Source: UBA10677 sp045532295
GTDB taxonomy: Bacteria > Bacillota > Clostridia > Christensenellales > Pumilibacteraceae
Assembly (NCBI GenBank): GCA_045532295.1
Contig: JAZSFP010000002.1
Coordinates: forward strand, 84,135 to 148,134
Reading direction: 5' to 3'
DNA: 64,000 nucleotides
Below, piece after piece: positions 1 through 7,424 of the stretch. The position numbers and the translations under genes are program-made. Every line of letters starts with the position of its first letter. The first letter of the stretch is position 1. The notes beneath the pieces were generated by a model, which had not been told where the DNA came from, made no database searches, and worked only from the letters and a program-made list of their open reading frames with translations.

Positions 1-39
1 CCTCAATCAATTATAATGACTTTACGCTAAAAAAATAGA

Positions 40-69
40 AAAACGGAGGCATACGCATACCTCCGTTTT
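40..69 (-). terminator. Intrinsic terminator after the ferritin-like gene
   Basis: A perfect 10-bp stem (AAAACGGAGG with CCTCCGTTTT) closes a 10-base loop. It lies 16 bases beyond the stop codon of the leftward gene, with A-rich sequence on the far side that reads as a U tract in the leftward transcript. Confidence 0.8.
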
Positions 70-85
70 AATTTTTATTAATTTT

Positions 86-1342
86 TTATCTACCTATTTT
101 AGTGTTGTCTTTTTGGCGGTCGCGAAGTTCGGGAACGGGGTGGGGAGCAGTTTCAAAGCGGTAATCCTCTCCACACTCTGCGATATACTCGCCTATTACT
201 TTATGGCTTGCTACGGACGAGGACGAGCCGTTTACTCTATCGTTATAAGCAAAGAACTCGTAATCCTTATCGAGCGTACGGCTATCTGCGTACTCTTCAA
301 GCACCGCCGTGTCGTGCACCGTATTTTTGAGAATATCACGGATATAAGCCTTATTATTATCAATATTCTTATAGAACGAGAGGAGCGTGGGGAATTTGCC
401 CTCTGGAATAACTTGTTGCCACTCTTTCTTTTCGTAAGTTTTTAAAAGATCAGCAGAAAGATGCAGGTGCGCTACTTCGTCGAGGAAGTGGCGTTCCCAA
501 AGCGCTTTAATTCGCTCGTCTCTCTCCTCTTCCATAAGCGAGAAGTAAACGTAACACTCGGTATATTCGTGCATAAGCAAATGTTCAAGCCAAGTTGCGC
601 TACTGTCCATTAAACTTTCGTACTGCGTTACGTGTTGTTCCTCTATCATTGCGATCTCGTTAAAGAGTTTTCTTCCTAAGTCTGAAGTGTGGAACGCGCC
701 GATATTCATATAATAGTTCATCGTTTGTTGCTCAGCAGCGGTAATAATAGCGGTATTGAGTTTAGTAATGGGCGTTGCAGTCGAGTTGGATATACCTCTA
801 CGGACGTCGTCGTAGGGGTGACGATGCTCCGATATCGTGGGGCGTCCGGGCATAATCTCGGTATAGCCCCCAACGAGCATCTCGCCCTTTACGCCTTCTT
901 CCATCTCTAAAAGGTCGGCAAAGCGATAAAGGTGATCGAAGTCTTCCAAGAGCGCAAAGTCAAGCGCTGCTTTTACGTAAGCGTCCGTTTCGTTTTGCGC
1001 CATAATAGCGGTAAGGTCGATTGCAAGTTGCTCGTAACCGATCGTGTGCTCAAGAGCGTTTTCGTCCATAGGCTTAAGTGAAGAAATGGCTTTTTGCTGT
1101 TGTTGTTCCACTCTTCGCATAAGTGCAAGCGCGCGACGGATATCGTTGTTTACGCAATGTCGCGCAAAGTTGTGCTTAAACCAGTTCGCCTCGTACTCCG
1201 TTCCGTTCGCCAAAATTATACGAACCTTAGTGTAAGGATCGGTCTCCATTTTGTCGTAGGGACGAGAGTTGAGTTCTTTCCAACTACGGAACGAACTTTC
1301 GATTTTCTCGGGTTTTAGGTTAAAAGGGTTAATTGTTGACAT
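86..1342 (-). CDS. Ferritin-like (diiron-type) protein of unknown function
   Basis: This 418-aa soluble protein has no signal peptide. The sequence shows ferritin-like helical motifs: an EEQH in the middle (FNEIAMIEEQH), followed by HEYTECYVY and then HFLDEVAHL. Together they resemble the Glu/ExxH ligand sets of diiron four-helix bundles. An earlier helix pair (IGYEQLAIDL and LLEDFDHLYRFA) carries similar acidic/His spacing, so a second bundle is possible. Membership of the ferritin-like superfamily is inferred from motif spacing, and the substrate is unknown; iron or peroxide handling would be ordinary guesses. The gene follows mscL by 54 bases. Its Shine-Dalgarno GGAGG lies inside a hairpin (1348-1371) with a run of T between that site and the start codon, which suggests attenuated or coupled expression. 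Confidence 0.65.
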   Translation of the reverse strand: MSTINPFNLKPEKIESSFRSWKELNSRPYDKMETDPYTKVRIILANGTEYEANWFKHNFARHCVNNDIRRALALMRRVEQQQQKAISSLKPMDENALEHTIGYEQLAIDLTAIMAQNETDAYVKAALDFALLEDFDHLYRFADLLEMEEGVKGEMLVGGYTEIMPGRPTISEHRHPYDDVRRGISNSTATPITKLNTAIITAAEQQTMNYYMNIGAFHTSDLGRKLFNEIAMIEEQHVTQYESLMDSSATWLEHLLMHEYTECYVYFSLMEEERDERIKALWERHFLDEVAHLHLSADLLKTYEKKEWQQVIPEGKFPTLLSFYKNIDNNKAYIRDILKNTVHDTAVLEEYADSRTLDKDYEFFAYNDRVNGSSSSVASHKVIGEYIAECGEDYRFETAPHPVPELRDRQKDNTKIGR

Positions 1343-1371
1343 AAAAAAATACCTCCGTTAACGGAAGTATT
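1343..1371 (-). terminator. mscL terminator that also holds the next gene's RBS
   Basis: The imperfect inverted repeat AATACCTCCG-TTAA-CGGAAGTATT (1348-1371) is followed, in leftward transcripts, by seven U. It looks like the terminator of mscL. The 3' arm contains GGAGG, the ribosome-binding site of the ferritin-like gene, and the U run leads into its ATG at 1342. Terminator and RBS are therefore superimposed. Confidence 0.65.
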
Positions 1372-1396
1372 TTCCTTTATTAAATATTTTATACCA

Positions 1397-1996
1397 TTAT
1401 TCGTTTTTAGTTTCCGCTTGGCTTTTAAGAAGGTCGCGGATATCTTTGAGGACGTCCATTTCCTTCTCTTCGTTTGCAGCCGCCTCCGCTGCCGCTTTTT
1501 CTTCCGCCTCTTTTTTAGCCTTTTCAGCCTCAAGTTCAGCAGTATAGCGTTCAATAGCCTCTTTCTTGGAAAGTCCTTCCTTTTTGTACTTCTTGATCGC
1601 TTGGCGCTTGAAAGCGGCGGACTTTTTAGCGTCCTCGTTCGCTTGCGATATGGAGTTGATTACTCTTACGATCGTGAAAAGCACGAGAGCGATAAGCAAG
1701 AAGTTTATTATAGCGTTGATGAACGCTCCCCAGTCAATATAGATAGACTGCGTAAGATCAAGCACTTGTACGCCTGCCTCGTCCTTATAGGCAGGAAGTA
1801 AGATAGTGTGGATACCGCTTAGACTGTCTTTGCCAAGGATTATAGCAAGCAACCAGTTAATTAGAGGACGGAGAATATTGTTGGATAAGCCGTTTACGAT
1901 TGCGGTAAACGCGCCACCAACGATAACGCCGACGGACATATCAAGCACGTTTCCGCGCGTGATAAAGACTTTGAATTCTTCAAAAAACTTCTTCAT
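1397..1996 (-). CDS. mscL: Large-conductance mechanosensitive channel MscL
   Basis: MscL forms a homopentameric membrane pore that opens under membrane tension and releases solutes during osmotic downshock. The N-terminus has the family pattern: an amphipathic start (MKKFFEEFKVFITRGNVLDM), a glycine-rich first pore helix (SVGVIVGGAFTAIVNGL), a periplasmic-type loop at about residues 50-85, and a second membrane helix (FINAIINFLLIALVLFTIV). At 199 residues it is longer than the usual 130-150. The excess is a charged, Lys/Glu/Ala-rich C-terminal coiled coil from about residue 120, longer than the short cytoplasmic bundle of most homologues. The gene has its own promoter at 2027-2055 and an AAGGAG ribosome-binding site. 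It diverges from the membrane-protein gene at 2167. Confidence 0.95.
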   Translation of the reverse strand: MKKFFEEFKVFITRGNVLDMSVGVIVGGAFTAIVNGLSNNILRPLINWLLAIILGKDSLSGIHTILLPAYKDEAGVQVLDLTQSIYIDWGAFINAIINFLLIALVLFTIVRVINSISQANEDAKKSAAFKRQAIKKYKKEGLSKKEAIERYTAELEAEKAKKEAEEKAAAEAAANEEKEMDVLKDIRDLLKSQAETKNE

Positions 1997-2026
1997 TTAT
2001 TTTCTCCTTTGATTATCGTTAACTCA

Positions 2027-2055
2027 AGTATAACATATACCTAATCAAAAGTCAA
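2027..2055 (-). promoter_or_regulatory. Promoter of mscL
   Basis: In the leftward direction TTGACT (2050-2055) and TATACT (2027-2032) are separated by 17 bp. The start codon lies 31 bases beyond the -10 box. Confidence 0.75.
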
Positions 2056-2112
2056 TAATTTACGAAAATTTATAGAACATCAAAAAAAATTTCAAAATAC
2101 CATAAATTTTTT

Positions 2113-2141
2113 TTGACTTTTGAAAATTTCCGTGTTATACT
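2113..2141 (+). promoter_or_regulatory. Promoter of the 175-aa membrane protein
   Basis: TTGACT (2113-2118) and TATACT (2136-2141) are 17 bp apart. GGAGG at 2155-2159 and the ATG at 2167 follow. It is divergent from the mscL promoter. Confidence 0.75.
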
Positions 2142-2166
2142 TTGAAAAAAATATGGAGGTGCTTTT

Positions 2167-2694
2167 ATGGCAAAAAAGAAAAAGAAAAAAGACACGCTTT
2201 CTCTCGTTTTACTTATCGCAGTTTTAGTGGGTACGATTTGTGCCATAGTCGGTCTCTTTACCGACTGGTTTATTTCCACTACGACAAGCGCAATTATCGG
2301 TTCTGAAAGTAGTTCTAATTACGGACTATTTGCCGAAGAATTTTCAAAATGGGCTGAAAACGCAACGGAAAATGGAAATACCGAACTCTTTCCCATCTCT
2401 TTAGTAATTATCGCGGGCATCGGCGCAACCGTTCTTTCCGCCGTTTGTCTTCTCTTGGCTCTTCTCAATAAAGCCGGCGTTTATTCTATGGGTGGACTTC
2501 TTAAACTTTTAATTCCCATCGTGGCAATTGTTTTCGGAGTTCTCGTTTTCGTATTTTCCAACTCTTACGCAAGTTCACTCGTATCCGTTGACCTCGGTGT
2601 TATAGTTGAATCTTCTTGGACGACTGCAGTTGGCGTTTACCTTACGGGAATAGGTTCAATAGTATCAGGTGGAGCGTACCTTTTTAGTAAGTAA
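2167..2694 (+). CDS. Four-helix membrane protein, function unknown
   Basis: I do not recognise this 175-aa protein. It starts with a strongly basic MAKKKKKK segment. Four hydrophobic stretches follow, at about residues 10-35, 72-100, 105-128 and 148-172. A polar, Ser/Asn/Glu-rich extracytoplasmic loop (about residues 37-70) lies between the first and second. The layout (basic N-terminus, first helix, outside loop, three packed helices) resembles small tetraspan proteins of Bacillota with no assigned role. It has its own strong promoter, a good ribosome-binding site and its own terminator (2715-2747), so it is transcribed alone. Confidence 0.75.
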   Translation: MAKKKKKKDTLSLVLLIAVLVGTICAIVGLFTDWFISTTTSAIIGSESSSNYGLFAEEFSKWAENATENGNTELFPISLVIIAGIGATVLSAVCLLLALLNKAGVYSMGGLLKLLIPIVAIVFGVLVFVFSNSYASSLVSVDLGVIVESSWTTAVGVYLTGIGSIVSGGAYLFSK

Positions 2695-2714
2695 ATAATT
2701 TTGACCGCACGAAT

Positions 2715-2747
2715 AAAGGCGATACCTTTTAGCAAGGTATCGCCTTT
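2715..2747. terminator. Bidirectional terminator between convergent genes
   Basis: A perfect 12-bp stem (AAAGGCGATACC with GGTATCGCCTTT) with a 9-base loop lies between the convergent stop codons at 2694 and 2762. Confidence 0.85.
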
Positions 2748-2761
2748 GTTTATTTAACATA

Positions 2762-3739
2762 CTATTCCTTTACGACGAGCACGACTTTTCCTATGTTTTC
2801 TCCACGATAAAGCGTTTGTTGAGCCTCGTCCGCTTGCTCAATGGGGAAAGTCTTGTAAACCTTGACTTTCATCTCACCACTTTCAAATTTAGGCCAAGTT
2901 TTATCAACGAGCGCAGAAAGTAGTTCGCCTTTCTCTTTTGGCGTTTTACTTCTAAGCGTACTTCCTATAATGCGAATATTTTTAACGAAAATATTACGAA
3001 AATCTACGGTAGAATTATCGCCAGCAAGCGTTGCTATTTGTATCCAACGGCAACCTCTTGCCACGTACTTTAAGCACTCGCCAAGTTTTTCGCCTGCTAA
3101 ACAGTCGATTGCAATATTAACGGGAGTACCCCTCTTTTCCTCTTCTTTAAGAACTTCGGCAATATCCTCTTTGGTCGTGTCCACTACTCTATCGGCGTTG
3201 AGGTACGCCACTTCTTTCTTCTTATCTTCGCCCAAAACGGTGGTTATTACGCGTAGTCCAAACGCTTTCGCCATAGGAATAACCGCGCTTGCAAGCCCAC
3301 TTGCGCCTGCGTTCATTAAAAGCGTTTCGCCTGCCTTCGCCTCACCCACGTAGAAAAGGTTAAGATACGCGGTCATATAGACTTCGGGGATTGCGGACGC
3401 CTCAATAAAACTTAATCCGTTGGGAATAGGCATTACCATTTGCTCCGGTACGGCAACGAACTCTGCGTATCCGCCTCCGCCCAAAAGCGCGCAAACTCTA
3501 TCACCAACTTTCCATCTTTTTACTCCCGCGCCTACTTCTTTTATAACGCCTGCAACCTCAAGCCCCGGCCACTCGGGACAGCCCGGAGGCGGAGGATAAT
3601 TACCCTCGCGCTGAAGAAGGTCGGCTCTATTTAGCGCAGAGGCGTAAACCTCAATAATCACCTCGCCCACTCTTAAGACGGGATTAGGTACGGTGGTATA
3701 ACTTAAACTTTTATCGCCATTGATTACTACTGCTTTCAT
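2762..3739 (-). CDS. NAD(P)H quinone oxidoreductase, PIG3/zeta-crystallin type
   Basis: This 325-aa zinc-independent member of the medium-chain dehydrogenase family is expected to reduce quinones or alpha,beta-unsaturated carbonyls with NADPH. The N-terminal GroES-like domain carries the PIG3-like run ASALNRADLLQREGNYPPPP followed by PGLEVAGVI. The glycine-rich nucleotide-binding loop reads NAGASGLASAVIPMAKAFG (about residues 142-161). No structural zinc Cys cluster is present. The length matches the family (about 325-330). It starts at ATG 3739 with an AAGGAGC ribosome-binding site. It seems to be a single gene between a terminator and the cyclase gene. The physiological substrate cannot be told from the sequence. 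Confidence 0.88.
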   Translation of the reverse strand: MKAVVINGDKSLSYTTVPNPVLRVGEVIIEVYASALNRADLLQREGNYPPPPGCPEWPGLEVAGVIKEVGAGVKRWKVGDRVCALLGGGGYAEFVAVPEQMVMPIPNGLSFIEASAIPEVYMTAYLNLFYVGEAKAGETLLMNAGASGLASAVIPMAKAFGLRVITTVLGEDKKKEVAYLNADRVVDTTKEDIAEVLKEEEKRGTPVNIAIDCLAGEKLGECLKYVARGCRWIQIATLAGDNSTVDFRNIFVKNIRIIGSTLRSKTPKEKGELLSALVDKTWPKFESGEMKVKVYKTFPIEQADEAQQTLYRGENIGKVVLVVKE

Positions 3740-3848
3740 TTTTGCTCCTTGTATCGTTATAATATGAGTATTATAATAGCAGTTTAATGAAAATTAAACA
3801 AGGTCTTTTTCTATTAAAAAAGAGGTACTATTCTACTACATTATTGTT

Positions 3849-4439
3849 TTATTCTTTAACGAGAATTGCTCTACACGGAGAACCGTCGCCACCCTTTAAC
3901 GATATGGGCGCAGAGAATAATAGATACTCACCCTCGCTAACTTCACTTAACCTTATTCCCTCTAAAAGCACTACCTCTTTTTGTAACAAAATTCGATGTA
4001 CGGTTGCAATATTTTCACCCTCGCCTACCGTTTGAGACTCGTTACCGTAGAGAAAAATACGCTCTTTAATTGCGTTCGCGCCATCTACGGAAAGAGTGGC
4101 GTTACCCTTGATTAGTATACGCTTACTGCACTCGATTGACAGGGCTTTTGCTCTATTGATTATATCGAGAGCCTCTCTTTCTCCTATTAGTCCTTCCGCC
4201 TCGCAAACGAAACACTTTCCTACTACTCGCTCAAGAGCAATTTCATCAACGCCCTTGCCGTCTTTTATAAAATGTTTGGGCGCGTCGATATGCGTACCGT
4301 TATGCGCGCACATACTTATAAAGGTTAAATTATAAAGACTTCCCTCATTCATAGACGCAAGGACTTTAGACGAGGGCGCAGGGTCGCCGGGAAAAACGAC
4401 GCTACTATAAAGTTCTTGGGATATATCGTAAATTTTCAT
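3849..4439 (-). CDS. Cyclase-family metal-dependent hydrolase (kynurenine formamidase-like)
   Basis: The 196-aa protein carries the family metal site HNGTHIDAPKHF at about residues 46-57 (HxGTHxDxPxHF), preceded by the usual PGDPAPS segment. The family includes bacterial kynurenine formamidases and other hydrolases that open amide or ester bonds. It is a little short (usual 205-220). There is no tryptophan catabolism nearby, so the substrate is open. The start overlaps the stop of the upstream MmcQ/YjbR gene by 4 bases (ATGA), so the two form a translationally coupled pair transcribed from the promoter at 4824-4852. Confidence 0.85.
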   Translation of the reverse strand: MKIYDISQELYSSVVFPGDPAPSSKVLASMNEGSLYNLTFISMCAHNGTHIDAPKHFIKDGKGVDEIALERVVGKCFVCEAEGLIGEREALDIINRAKALSIECSKRILIKGNATLSVDGANAIKERIFLYGNESQTVGEGENIATVHRILLQKEVVLLEGIRLSEVSEGEYLLFSAPISLKGGDGSPCRAILVKE

Positions 4440-4807
4440 TTTCTTACCTTCTTCGTCGTTAGTGTGTAACTTAAATCAATAAGCGAGAATAGTTCGCTTT
4501 CGTCAATTCTATCAATAATAACGCTTATCCAGTGTTCCTTGTTCATATGGTAGCCCCTAAAAATACTTTCGCCGTTTAGTATTAACGGGATAAGAGGAGG
4601 CTCGCACTTAAGGTTAAGAATATCCGCCGTCCCCTCGGTTAAGCCTAATTTTTTAAGAGGCAAGTTCATTAAAAGCGCGCCAAACCACTTCCCACTCGTT
4701 GAATTTCGTAACGCCGAGTTATCAGGGGTGTCCGCCCATAAAAACTCGGGGGATACTCCGTATTTACTTTTAATAGCGCTTAAAACGCGCGCAGTCTTTT
4801 CTTCCAT
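4436..4807 (-). CDS. MmcQ/YjbR family protein
   Basis: This 123-aa protein matches the compact MmcQ/YjbR fold: an N-terminal helix with KYGVSPEFLWADTP, a central 'KWFGALLMNLPLKKLGL' strand-turn, the 'ILNLKCEPP' segment, and the late motif GYHMNKEHWISVIID. That late motif is the best-conserved part of the family. These proteins have a CyaY-like, possibly DNA-binding fold, but their role is not established. It is the first gene of a two-gene unit with the cyclase-family hydrolase and has its own promoter. Confidence 0.85.
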   Translation of the reverse strand: MEEKTARVLSAIKSKYGVSPEFLWADTPDNSALRNSTSGKWFGALLMNLPLKKLGLTEGTADILNLKCEPPLIPLILNGESIFRGYHMNKEHWISVIIDRIDESELFSLIDLSYTLTTKKVRK

Positions 4808-4823
4808 TTAGTCCCTCTACTTT

Positions 4824-4852
4824 ATTATAACAAATGCGACGACGATTTTCAA
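4824..4852 (-). promoter_or_regulatory. Promoter of the MmcQ-cyclase pair
   Basis: In the leftward direction TTGAAA (4847-4852) and TATAAT (4824-4829) are 17 bp apart. The start codon is 17 bases below the -10, giving a short leader with an AGAGGGA ribosome-binding site. Confidence 0.75.
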
Positions 4853-4867
4853 GCGTTTAGCGTAAAA

Positions 4868-4893
4868 AAAGACAGGATATTTCACCTGCCTTT
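4868..4893 (-). terminator. Terminator after the DUF4091 gene
   Basis: A stem AAAG-A-CAGG / CCTG-C-CTTT (one mismatch) lies just beyond the stop at 4899. It is followed in the leftward direction by a run of seven T. Confidence 0.75.
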
Positions 4894-4898
4894 CGTCT

Positions 4899-6569
4899 TT
4901 ATTCTTCTTGATTCATTTCTTTAATAATGATTGCGTTCATAATGAGCGCGTTAAGGTCCTCACGGAAACGGATATGCCATTTTGCTGAACGAGGATACTT
5001 AGTAAAGCCTTCGATTTTGTTCTTCTTAAGAAGGCTCATAACCGCCTCTTTGCCCACTAAACTCTCGTATAATTTAAGCGCGCGATAGTCGTTAAAGCAC
5101 TCGCCCATTGCCTCGTGGCGAATTGAGTCAAGCGCGCCGTCAAGACCGGGATAAACGATGTAAGCGTCGCCTGCCTCCCAAGTTCCACCGCTGTCGGGGC
5201 TAATAAAGGGATTAATGAGGTAAGCGGAGCCACCGCAGTTGTAGAAGTTATAACCCCAGTGGAGCAAGCCTTCACAACCGTTGCGGTAAAGTTGGATACC
5301 CATAACTCTCGTTCTTTGAAGAGGCATATTCAAAAAACGATTGCTTAAGAAATCTTTTCTCTCCCACGAGCAGTAGTAAACCCAACGGAGCGCGTCGTTT
5401 TCAACGAAAGTTTTTACAAAATCGCTTGCAACGACGGGAGTATTTATAACGCCGTTCTCGTAGAACTCGTAGTTATGTAACGCGTCCATAAGTTTAAGCG
5501 AAGGGAAATGCTTAATCAAGACTTCTCTAATCTTCATAAAGTTGTCTTTCGCGTTCCAGTTAGGCTCGTCGGAAACATGGAAGTAAACCTTGTCGCCGTA
5601 GCCTTTTTTATCAATAAATTTCTTCAACTCGCCAAGATAACAGTCGAGGAAGTAAAGGTACTCTTCACTCGTCGACGAAGTTTCCCAACCGAAGATTTTC
5701 TTTTCTTCGCCGTCCACCGTTGCCATAATTTTAGGACAACATTTTGCGCCCCACTGCGTTGCAATATGCGAAAGTTCAAAATATTCCGTACCTATCGAGA
5801 GCGCGTTTTCCATAAAGCGTTCAAGTTTATCAAAGTTAAACTTGTACTCGCCACCGTTTTTCTCAACGCCCACGAGTTGCGCGGTAAGACGCTCTCCACC
5901 CACGAAAGTATCAAGAGGCGGAGTAAACATAGGAGTATAGAGCATATTCATACCGTGCTTTACTGCCGTTTTAAGATAAGTGTTAAACACTTCATAATAT
6001 TCGTCCGTAAAAGGCTCAACCTTGTAAATTTTCGCAATACCGTCGTAGTGCATCCAGTTGGTGTAAATTACGTCCTTCTTAGGTAAAACTGCATCGTAAA
6101 GCGTAAGAGTAAAAGTCGTCCTTGCAAGTTCTTCGTCGTCAAATTTAATTATCACCGTAATAGGATATTCACCTTTCTGAAGAGTTGCGCCATCGCCGTT
6201 TACGCTTATATAATAAGTTTTCCAAGCGTAACTTATGGGAATATCTTTGCCGTTACGAAGGGGCTGAAGAATATCGGGATACGAGGTTATATCCCCTCTC
6301 TTTTTGATGATATAACTATCGTTCTCCCCCTTCTTTTGCGAAAGACCTACGGGAACGGACTCAACTACTCTAACGGTTATATATTCGCTAAGTTCACTTT
6401 CTACTTCTACGCTTATCGGGTTATGAATACGCTCACTATAAAAACTCACTTGAAAGTTATACGGCTCGTTTAAAAACGCGCTTCCTTTGTTAAGCAATAA
6501 CTTCGGTCCTTGGTCAGCGAACACTTTGTCAAGTGAACTTGAGCAAAGAATCTTTACTTTATTTTTCAT
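4899..6569 (-). CDS. DUF4091 protein, probable glycoside hydrolase (cytoplasmic)
   Basis: The 556-aa protein has a beta-rich N-terminal part (about residues 1-165) and a barrel-like region. The barrel region contains the DUF4091 hallmark FHVSDEPNW at about residues 330-338 (H331, D334, E335) and a later cluster of aromatics (GCEGLLHWGYNFYNCGG, SGGTWEAGDAYIVYPG). The family is widely treated as a glycoside-hydrolase clan, but its reaction is not well defined. There is no signal peptide, so it probably acts on an imported oligosaccharide. The lipoprotein at 36870-39671 has the same domain outside the cell. It is transcribed alone, between a promoter (6635-6663) and a terminator (4868-4893). Confidence 0.85.
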   Translation of the reverse strand: MKNKVKILCSSSLDKVFADQGPKLLLNKGSAFLNEPYNFQVSFYSERIHNPISVEVESELSEYITVRVVESVPVGLSQKKGENDSYIIKKRGDITSYPDILQPLRNGKDIPISYAWKTYYISVNGDGATLQKGEYPITVIIKFDDEELARTTFTLTLYDAVLPKKDVIYTNWMHYDGIAKIYKVEPFTDEYYEVFNTYLKTAVKHGMNMLYTPMFTPPLDTFVGGERLTAQLVGVEKNGGEYKFNFDKLERFMENALSIGTEYFELSHIATQWGAKCCPKIMATVDGEEKKIFGWETSSTSEEYLYFLDCYLGELKKFIDKKGYGDKVYFHVSDEPNWNAKDNFMKIREVLIKHFPSLKLMDALHNYEFYENGVINTPVVASDFVKTFVENDALRWVYYCSWERKDFLSNRFLNMPLQRTRVMGIQLYRNGCEGLLHWGYNFYNCGGSAYLINPFISPDSGGTWEAGDAYIVYPGLDGALDSIRHEAMGECFNDYRALKLYESLVGKEAVMSLLKKNKIEGFTKYPRSAKWHIRFREDLNALIMNAIIIKEMNQEE

Positions 6570-6634
6570 AAGTAAATACTCCCTTTTTGTATTTTGTAAA
6601 ATTTATTCGTAAACAAAAAATTGCACTTTACTAT

Positions 6635-6663
6635 AATATACCATTATTAACTAATTTTGTCAA
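6635..6663 (-). promoter_or_regulatory. Promoter of the DUF4091 gene
   Basis: In the leftward direction TTGACA (6658-6663) and TATATT (6635-6640) are 17 bp apart. The leader is about 60 bases long. Confidence 0.75.
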
Positions 6664-6708
6664 TTGTAATTTGTGCTATTTTTTGTGCTTTTTACTTGAA
6701 TTTATATC

Positions 6709-7383
6709 TTATCTCTTTATTTGTTTTAGTTTTAATTTAAGGTCGGGAGAAATCCTAAAACTTTCCACCGCTTTCTGAATTGTTTTATTATGAACCCAAG
6801 CGTTCAGTTCGTTATTAACCAAAATTTTAAGAGTTTGCTCTTCCTTAAAACAGAGCGCGGTCGCAAAGTACCAAGCCTGCATCATTTGTATATAATACTC
6901 TTCTCTCTTAACGCCCGCAACGAGAGAAAGATATTCTTCGTTAAAATCTGCGTCAAGATAGTATACCATTAGCATTTCGATAGCAAAACGGACGGTATAC
7001 TCACTTTCGCTTTTAATCCACTTATAAATGTAGGGCAAAAGTTTAGCCTTATTTTTAGCAAAGACTTTAGGACGAAAACTATCGCAAGTTGCCCAGTTAT
7101 CAATATATGGAAGAAATTTTTCCGTCAGTTCTACGCATTTATTAAAGTCCCTCTCTTCCGCAATTATAAACGCGTGAATATTGTTTTCTTCATAGTAAAA
7201 ATGCGGTAATCGTTGCAAAAAATCAATACCGTTTGCGTTTTTTCGATACTCTTTAGCGATTTTACGAAGATGAGGAATTCGCACTCCGATAATTCTTTCT
7301 CGCTCAACATTAGGAATTAGTCGAGCGTGAAAGTCGGCGTATTTAGTATCTTGATACGAAAATAAAGTTTTAAGTAAATCCAT
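6709..7383 (-). CDS. DNA alkylation repair (AlkD-like HEAT-repeat) protein
   Basis: The 224-aa all-helical protein matches the AlkC/AlkD HEAT-like glycosylase family. The N-terminal 'KYADFHARLIPNVERERIIGVRIPHLRKIAKEY' region (quoted here only as a landmark), the YYEENNIHAF segment and CDSFRPKVF (about residues 100-108) are typical. AlkD enzymes remove alkylated purines without base flipping. Length fits the family (about 220-235). The start codon is preceded by the T tract of the kdgK-operon terminator, and no Shine-Dalgarno is visible. Translation may therefore be weak, or the transcript may arise by read-through. Catalytic activity cannot be judged from sequence alone. Confidence 0.85.
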   Translation of the reverse strand: MDLLKTLFSYQDTKYADFHARLIPNVERERIIGVRIPHLRKIAKEYRKNANGIDFLQRLPHFYYEENNIHAFIIAEERDFNKCVELTEKFLPYIDNWATCDSFRPKVFAKNKAKLLPYIYKWIKSESEYTVRFAIEMLMVYYLDADFNEEYLSLVAGVKREEYYIQMMQAWYFATALCFKEEQTLKILVNNELNAWVHNKTIQKAVESFRISPDLKLKLKQIKR

Positions 7384-7393
7384 AATGAAAAAA

Positions 7394-7416
7394 GGCGAAC
7401 GAAAATATCGTTCGCC
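7394..7416 (-). terminator. Terminator of the hexuronate operon
   Basis: A perfect 8-bp stem (GGCGAACG with CGTTCGCC) with a 7-base loop is followed by six T in the leftward direction. It lies between the kdgK stop at 7425 and the ATG of the AlkD-like gene at 7383. Confidence 0.85.
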
Positions 7417-7424
7417 CCAAACTA

